Shown here: positions 15,290 to 19,357 of the stretch, one piece after another
Numbering within the stretch: the stretch's first letter is position 1
Layout: every line of letters begins with the position of its first letter
DNA from: Bacteroidota bacterium
GTDB taxonomy: Bacteria > Bacteroidota > Bacteroidia > Chitinophagales > Chitinophagaceae
DNA length: 19,357 bases
Direction: 5' to 3'
NCBI GenBank assembly: GCA_023418315.1
Contig: JAEZZY010000028.1
Coordinates: forward strand, 1-19,357
The notes under the pieces: model-generated
The model's input: the letters and a program-made list of their open reading frames with translations, nothing else
Told to the model about the DNA's origin: nothing
Database searches by the model: none
Made by a program: the position numbers and the translations under genes

Positions 15290-15334
15290 TCTTCTGCATT
15301 TTTTTCTTTAAACCCGAATTTCTTCTGCATTTTT
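15290..15334 (+). repeat. 14-bp direct repeat upstream of era
   Basis: TCTTCTGCATTTTT occurs at 15290-15303 and 15321-15334, period 31, with the second copy 8 bases before the era ATG. No known function is recognised. It may mark a small duplication in the leader. Confidence 0.75.
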
Positions 15335-15342
15335 ACGTTCTC

Positions 15343-16227
15343 ATGGAGCAAACACATCAGGCCGGTTTTGTAAATATTTTCGGTGCGCCCAACGCGGGCA
15401 AGTCCACCTTGCTGAATGCACTGTTGGGGGAAAATTTAGTGATCACATCGCACAAAGTACAAACCACAAGGCATCGCATTCTCGGCATCCTCACCGAGCC
15501 GGAGTATCAAATTGTTTTTTCCGACACACCCGGCATCATCGAGCCAAAATATAAACTCCATGAGAAAATGATGCGCCATGTGAAAAGCGCACTGGAAGAT
15601 GCAGATGTAGCGCTGCTGGTGCATGACAGTACGCAGCCTATAGAAAACATGGAAGCTATAGCCACCCTGCTGAAGCTCAAAGTACCCGCCATTTTATTGC
15701 TCAACAAAACCGATTTGCTAAAGGACGAAGCAGTGGTAGAAGCACTCTTAAAAACCACTCAGGAGAAATTTCCCAAATGGGAAGTATTTCCTATCTCCGC
15801 GCAAAAAGGGGCAAACCTGCAAAGGATTGTGCCCGCTATTCTCAAGCATTTGCCTATAGGGCCTGCTTTTTATCCCGAAGACAGCATGAGCGACCGACCC
15901 GTTCGTTTTTTTGTAAGCGAATTAATTCGTGGGCAGATATTCGATTTATACCACGAAGAAATTCCTTATCACACAGCCGTCATCATCCAATCTTTTGAAG
16001 AAAAACCTACGCTGAATGTAATAAAGGCGGAAATCATAGTGAGCAGAGAAACCCAAAAAATTATTCTTTTAGGAAGAAAAGGAAGCCTCATCAAAGAGCT
16101 CGGCATTCGTTCGCGCCGCAAGATCGAAGAATTTCTGCAAGCTAAAGTGCATCTGGAGCTGTTTGTGAAAGTACGTCCCAAATGGCGCGACAATGAAAAT
16201 TACCTGCGGGAGTATGGCTATAACTAA
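15343..16227 (+). CDS. era: GTPase Era
   Basis: A 294-residue GTPase that binds the 3' end of 16S rRNA and helps mature the 30S subunit. The G domain shows G1 GAPNAGKST at 14-22, G3 DTPG at 61-64, G4 NKTD at 121-124 and G5 SAQKG at 152-156. The C-terminal KH domain includes IILLGRKGSLIKELG and ends LFVKVRPKWRDNENYLREYGY. The frame is open upstream to 15214 across the tRNA, but MEQTHQAGFVNIFG at 15343 is the family start. It overlaps the next gene by 14 bases. Confidence 0.97.
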   Translation: MEQTHQAGFVNIFGAPNAGKSTLLNALLGENLVITSHKVQTTRHRILGILTEPEYQIVFSDTPGIIEPKYKLHEKMMRHVKSALEDADVALLVHDSTQPIENMEAIATLLKLKVPAILLLNKTDLLKDEAVVEALLKTTQEKFPKWEVFPISAQKGANLQRIVPAILKHLPIGPAFYPEDSMSDRPVRFFVSELIRGQIFDLYHEEIPYHTAVIIQSFEEKPTLNVIKAEIIVSRETQKIILLGRKGSLIKELGIRSRRKIEEFLQAKVHLELFVKVRPKWRDNENYLREYGYN

Positions 16228-17119
16228 AATTCCAAATCTCACATATAAAACGCCCCGCATCACTCCCCTATACCACCGGCAAAATGAGGGACATAGGAGT
16301 GCGGTAGCCATCCTCCGTCTTGATGAAATCCACCCGGTTATTTCCGGTAATAAATGGTTTAAACTCCGTTATAATTTGGAAGCGGCTTTGGCAAAAAATC
16401 ATTCTTCGCTACTCACCTTCGGCGGCGCTTATTCCAATCATTTAATCGCCACGGCAGCAGCGGCAAAAGAGGCGGGATTAAAAAGCATCGGCATCATACG
16501 CGGCTATCATAGCCGGGAACACCGCACCCCTACCCTGCTGGCTTGCGAAGCGATGGGCATGCACCTGCATGTTGTGTCCCGTGAAGCATATAAACGAAAA
16601 GAGGATGCCGCATGGTTGTCCGAATTAGAACAACAATTTCCCGGTGCGTATATTCTTCCCGAAGGCGGCAATAACGATTTGGGAAAAAAAGGCGTTACAG
16701 AAATCGCCGCCTATATCCCTGAAAATACCACACACATAGCCGTGAGCGTAGGCAGCGGCACTACCTTGGCAGGCTTGCGGAATGCACTGCCAGAACACAT
16801 CAAACTGCTGGGGTTTGTGCCTATGAAAAACGGAAAATACCTGATGGATAAAACACCTTCCGCTAAAGGCAACTGGGAATGGATAGATGAATACCATTTT
16901 GGCGGTTTCGGTAAATGGAATGAGGAACTCTTAGGCTTTATGAATGATTTTTACAAGCACTATCAAGTGCCGTTGGATGTGGTTTATACCGCTAAGATGA
17001 TGTATGGAGTGCAACGGCTATGGCAGCAGCAATATTTCCCTATACGGGCGAATGTTCTCTGCATTCATACGGGCGGGTTGCAAGGAAATATAAGTGTAAA
17101 GGAGCGGTTGGTTTTTTAA
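16214..17119 (+). CDS. PLP-dependent D-cysteine desulfhydrase / ACC deaminase-like enzyme
   Basis: A 301-residue fold-type II PLP enzyme. Lys47 in SGNKWFKLRYNL is the expected Schiff-base lysine, and FGGAYSNHL (69-77) matches the substrate/cofactor loop. A Gly/Ser-rich phosphate loop lies at SVGSGTTLAG, and HTGGLQG is near the C-terminus. The family covers 1-aminocyclopropane-1-carboxylate deaminase and D-cysteine desulfhydrase. In bacteria of this type the latter (D-Cys to pyruvate, H2S and ammonia) is likelier, but the sequence does not settle it. The frame opens at 16193, seven codons earlier. ATG 16214 is preferred because it gives a normal N-terminus, and it overlaps the end of era by 14 bases, suggesting coupled translation. 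Confidence 0.88.
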   Translation: MAITKIPNLTYKTPRITPLYHRQNEGHRSAVAILRLDEIHPVISGNKWFKLRYNLEAALAKNHSSLLTFGGAYSNHLIATAAAAKEAGLKSIGIIRGYHSREHRTPTLLACEAMGMHLHVVSREAYKRKEDAAWLSELEQQFPGAYILPEGGNNDLGKKGVTEIAAYIPENTTHIAVSVGSGTTLAGLRNALPEHIKLLGFVPMKNGKYLMDKTPSAKGNWEWIDEYHFGGFGKWNEELLGFMNDFYKHYQVPLDVVYTAKMMYGVQRLWQQQYFPIRANVLCIHTGGLQGNISVKERLVF

Positions 17120-17133
17120 ATTGTTTACATGTA

Positions 17134-17145
17134 GGACAATAGTCC
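17134..17145. repeat. Small inverted repeat left of the second hsdM
   Basis: GGAC, AATA, GTCC, preceded by TTACATGTA. A similar TTACATA-hairpin lies on the other side of hsdM at 18784-18805. It could be a mobile-element end or a weak terminator for the preceding gene. Confidence 0.35.
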
Positions 17146-17160
17146 GTAACTGAGATTTTA

Positions 17161-17191
17161 TTTGCCTTTCCCTAACAACTAAATAATTTTA
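17161..17191 (+). promoter_or_regulatory. Predicted promoter of the second hsdM
   Basis: TTTG (17161-17164), exactly 19 bases, TAATTTTA (17184-17191). The box matches TAnnTTTG except for the last base, as in the promoter of the first hsdM. The leader would be about 80 bases. Confidence 0.45.
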
Positions 17192-17278
17192 GGACGTATG
17201 CTAAAAACGAAAGTAGCGTAATGATTTACAACACGAGTATAGGAACACTTTACCCTTTAATAAAAACAGAGATAAATA

Positions 17279-18781
17279 ATGTTCGAACAGACTTTTAAAA
17301 ATATAGATGACATTCTTCACAAAGACGCAGGTTGCGGCAGTGAATTGGATTATGTGGAACAAACCAGTTGGATTTTATTCCTCAAATATCTGGACGACTT
17401 GGAGAAAGACCGAGCCACAGCAGCCGAACTCACTGGCAAAACCTACTCGCCTATTGTCGAAAAACAATTTCAATGGACAGCGTGGGCAATGCCGAAAGAC
17501 AAAGACGGAAAACTCAATCATCACACGGCTTTGACAGGCGATGATTTGACTGATTTTGTAAACAACCAACTGTTTCCCTATCTCAAAAAGTTTAAAACAA
17601 GTGCCGAAAGCGCTGATACGATTGAATATAAAATTGGCGAGATTTTCAGCGAACTAAAAAACCGCATACAAAGCGGTTACAATTTGCGTGAAGTAATAAA
17701 CCGTATTGATGAATTGCGTTTTCGTACTCACGCAGAGAAACACGAAATGAGCCACCTGTACGAAGACAAAATCAAAAATATGGGCAACGCAGGGCGAAAC
17801 GGTGGGGAATACTACACACCTCGTCCGTTGATTACTACGATTGTAAAAGTGGTAAACCCACAAATTGGCGAAACCATTTATGACGGTGCTTGTGGAAGTG
17901 CAGGTTTCTTGTGCGAAGCTTTTGCATACCTCAATAAAAAAGGACTTTCGACCAAAGACACCGTTACGCTTCAAAAAAATACGTTTTACGGTAAGGAGAA
18001 AAAATCATTAGCCTACATCATCGGGATTATGAATATGATTTTTCACGGTGTGGAAGCACCAAACATTATTCATACCAACACACTTGCCGAAAACCTAAGC
18101 GATATTCAGGAAAAAGACCGCTACAATGTGGTGCTTGCCAATCCGCCTTTTGGTGGAAAAGAACGTGCCGAAGTGCAACAAAACTTCCCAATCAAAACAG
18201 GCGAAACCGCAAGTTTGTTTTTGCAACATTTTATCAAAATCCTGAAAGCAGGCGGAAAAGCAGGTGTCGTAATTAAAAACACTTTTTTAAGCAATACCGA
18301 CAATGCCACCGTTGCCATTCGCAAACATTTACTGGAAAGTTGTAACCTGCACACCGTATTGGATTTGCCGGGCGGAACATTTACCGGTGCAGGTGTAAAA
18401 ACCGTAGTGCTGTTTTTTGAAAAAGGCAAACCCACACAAAACATCTGGTATTATCAGCTAAACCTCGACCGCAATTTAGGTAAAACCAATCCGCTGAATG
18501 AAAACGATTTGGCGGACTTTGTGGAATTACAGAAGACTTTTGCCGATAGCGAAAACTCCTGGACAGTAAATGTACAGACGCGATGCATCGCGTCTCAAGT
18601 ACAGACGCAAAGCATTGCATCTCAACAAAGCATTGCGTCTCAACAATACGACCTAAGCGTAAAAAACCCGAACAAAAAAGAAGAAGTAACGCTTCGCTCA
18701 CCACACGAAATTTTGGAAGAAATGAAAACGCTTGACGAGGAAAGTGCGGAAATTTTAAAGGGAATAACGGAATTGATATGA
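17279..18781 (+). CDS. hsdM: Second type I restriction-modification methyltransferase subunit, with a repeat-derived insert
   Basis: A 500-residue N6-adenine methyltransferase from a different subfamily than the HsdM at 8805-10352. The helical N-terminal domain (FKNIDDILHKDAGCGSELDYVEQTSWILFLKYLDDLE) is followed by NGGEYYTPRPLI at 174-185, AdoMet motif DGACGSAG at 202-209 and catalytic NPPF at 288-291. The tail has YDLSVKNPNKKEE and a coiled HEILEEMKTLDEES. Residues about 432-456 (QTRCIAS, QTQSIAS, QQSIASQQ) interrupt the usual join before YDLSVKNPN and are encoded by a palindromic repeat and its relics. No stop is introduced, and the catalytic domain is untouched, so the enzyme may still work. 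No hsdS or hsdR follows within the window; the next gene is a RAYT-like transposase. Confidence 0.94.
   Translation: MFEQTFKNIDDILHKDAGCGSELDYVEQTSWILFLKYLDDLEKDRATAAELTGKTYSPIVEKQFQWTAWAMPKDKDGKLNHHTALTGDDLTDFVNNQLFPYLKKFKTSAESADTIEYKIGEIFSELKNRIQSGYNLREVINRIDELRFRTHAEKHEMSHLYEDKIKNMGNAGRNGGEYYTPRPLITTIVKVVNPQIGETIYDGACGSAGFLCEAFAYLNKKGLSTKDTVTLQKNTFYGKEKKSLAYIIGIMNMIFHGVEAPNIIHTNTLAENLSDIQEKDRYNVVLANPPFGGKERAEVQQNFPIKTGETASLFLQHFIKILKAGGKAGVVIKNTFLSNTDNATVAIRKHLLESCNLHTVLDLPGGTFTGAGVKTVVLFFEKGKPTQNIWYYQLNLDRNLGKTNPLNENDLADFVELQKTFADSENSWTVNVQTRCIASQVQTQSIASQQSIASQQYDLSVKNPNKKEEVTLRSPHEILEEMKTLDEESAEILKGITELI
18576..18645. repeat. Palindromic repeat and decayed copies inserted in the second hsdM
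   Basis: AGACGCGATGCATCGCGTCT at 18576-18595 is a perfect 20-base palindrome. A decayed copy, AGACGCAAAGCATTGCATCT (18603-18622), pairs at 8 of 10 positions. An 18-bp tandem duplication follows, AAGCATTGCATCTCAACA (18610-18627) and the same with G at the tenth base (18628-18645). Everything stays in the hsdM frame. Confidence 0.9.
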
Positions 18782-18790
18782 GCTTACATA

Positions 18791-18805
18791 GGGACAAATT
18801 GTCCC
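18791..18805. repeat. Perfect inverted repeat just upstream of the RAYT-like gene
   Basis: GGGACAA and TTGTCCC pair around a single A, 16 bases before the ATG at 18822 and 9 bases after the hsdM stop. It could be a REP-like hairpin recognised by the neighbouring transposase, or a regulatory hairpin. The T tract needed for a plus-strand terminator is missing. Confidence 0.6.
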
Positions 18806-18821
18806 CGAATAAAAAAAACAA

Positions 18822-19357
18822 ATGACAGATAAATTTCAAAATAAATACCGAATACCGTCCGCACGGGCACAATGGTGGAATTATGGAAATGCAGCCGCCT
18901 ATTTCATAACAATATGTACACACAATCGGGAGCATTATTTTGGAAAAATAGAAAATGGAATAATGATATTAAATGACATAGGCACAATAGCAAACGAAGA
19001 ATGGTTGAAAACACCCGATTTACGTCCCGATATGAATTTGACGTTGGGCGAATTTGTAGTAATGCCCAATCATTTTCACGCCATTATTGTAATTGGCGAA
19101 AATCAATATAATAATGACGGGAATGGCGGCGATGGTAGAGACGCGATGCATCGCGTCTCTGACGGACACGATGGTGGACGCGATGGTGGACACGATGACG
19201 AACGCGATGGTGAACGCGATGACGAACGCAACGGTGGACGCAACGGTGAACGCAACAGTGGAGGCGATGGGGGACACAACGGTGGGCGCGATGGTGGACG
19301 CGATGACGAACGCGATGGTGGACGCGATGACGAACGCAACGGTGGACGCAACGGTGA
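18822..19357 (+). CDS. RAYT-like (REP-associated tyrosine transposase, Y1/IS200-type) protein with embedded repeats, runs off the window
   Basis: The frame from ATG 18822 is open to the window end (178 codons). Residues 1-91 match the start of the Y1 transposase domain of RAYT proteins: YFITICTHNREHYFG at about 27-41, then LTLGEFVVMPNHFHAIIVI at 73-91. The HFH (84-86) provides the metal-binding HUH pair. The catalytic tyrosine would normally lie further on and is not visible. After residue 92 the frame enters a short Asn/Gly stretch, the palindrome (RDAMHRVS at 106-113), then at least sixteen tetrapeptide units (GGRD, GGHD, DERD, GERN and similar) to the end. The insertion falls between the HUH part and the expected tyrosine helix, so activity is doubtful unless the loop is tolerated. 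Family members bind and cut short palindromic repeats as single strands. Confidence 0.85.
   Translation, partial: MTDKFQNKYRIPSARAQWWNYGNAAAYFITICTHNREHYFGKIENGIMILNDIGTIANEEWLKTPDLRPDMNLTLGEFVVMPNHFHAIIVIGENQYNNDGNGGDGRDAMHRVSDGHDGGRDGGHDDERDGERDDERNGGRNGERNSGGDGGHNGGRDGGRDDERDGGRDDERNGGRNG
19137..19160. repeat. 24-bp perfect palindrome inside the RAYT-like gene
   Basis: The arm AGAGACGCGATG is followed at once by its exact reverse complement. The central 20 bases are identical to the palindrome at 18576-18595. Here it is read as RDAMHRVS; in hsdM it is read in another frame as QTRCIAS. Confidence 0.95.
19161..19357 (+). repeat. Degenerate 12-bp tandem array coding a charged tetrapeptide repeat
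   Basis: Sixteen complete 12-bp units (19161-19352) and the start of another follow the palindrome without a gap. A typical unit is GGTGGACGCGAT; variants carry CAC for CGC, AAC for GAT, or GACGAA for GGTGGA. Encoded units include GGRD, GGHD, DERD, GERD, DERN and GGRN. GACGCGATG, present at 19177, 19297 and 19321, is also part of the palindrome arm. The array continues past the window. Confidence 0.93.

Noticed and set aside
19020..19351. Long minus-strand frames over the tandem array (Arg/Pro/Ser-rich and Val/Ala/Ile/Thr-rich)
   Set aside because: A stop-free 12-bp period keeps every frame open. The plus-strand frame begins with a real Y1 transposase domain, while the minus-strand frames have no domain.
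19161..19357. CRISPR array
   Set aside because: The units are only 12 bp, directly abutting, coding and without spacers; there are no cas genes.

Overview
The window looks like a chromosome piece from a member of the Bacteroidota, most likely Chitinophagia or a close relative. This is inferred from the gene families: a PorP/SprF type IX secretion protein, a DUF4294 protein, uppS running directly into a BamA-like start, and a rhodanese with the motif CGCCPFRDCPNIRP. Several promoters also fit the phylum pattern TTTG-N19-TAnnTTTG.

Layout. 1-1810 is housekeeping: the start of a BamA-like gene and uppS on the minus strand, with upp diverging on the plus strand. 1919-3247 holds a PorP/SprF gene and a convergent cold-shock gene that share one hairpin terminator. 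3546-10352 is a four-gene minus-strand operon, hsdM-hsdS-DUF1016 nuclease-hsdR. It is a type IC (EcoR124I-like) restriction-modification system with an extra PD-(D/E)XK protein between S and R. 10577-12784 is a minus-strand set of lipoprotein, DCC thiol oxidoreductase and a secreted protein of unknown role. 12932-15090 holds a DUF4294 gene (plus) convergent with a rhodanese and a family 9 glycosyltransferase (minus). An initiator tRNA with a near-consensus promoter lies at 15177-15288, followed by era and a PLP-dependent D-cysteine desulfhydrase/ACC deaminase-like gene (plus, overlapping). 17279-19357 begins a second type I system: a different hsdM, then a REP-associated tyrosine transposase (RAYT)-like gene that runs off the window.

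The most interesting part is the right end. A perfect palindrome with arm AGACGCGATG sits inside the second hsdM, where it and decayed copies add about 25 codons. A longer copy sits inside the RAYT-like gene. The element has no stop codon in any frame, so it can enter genes without breaking them. Right after the RAYT copy comes an array of sixteen 12-bp units that share GACGCGATG with one palindrome arm. The array encodes a charged tetrapeptide repeat (GGRD, DERD, GGRN and similar).

A second 12-bp, four-residue repeat lies in hsdS of the first system. It encodes ELTA (TAEL) units in the linker between the two target-recognition domains. In EcoR124I/EcoR124II, copy number of this same repeat sets the spacer length of the DNA recognition site, so this locus is a good candidate for specificity switching.
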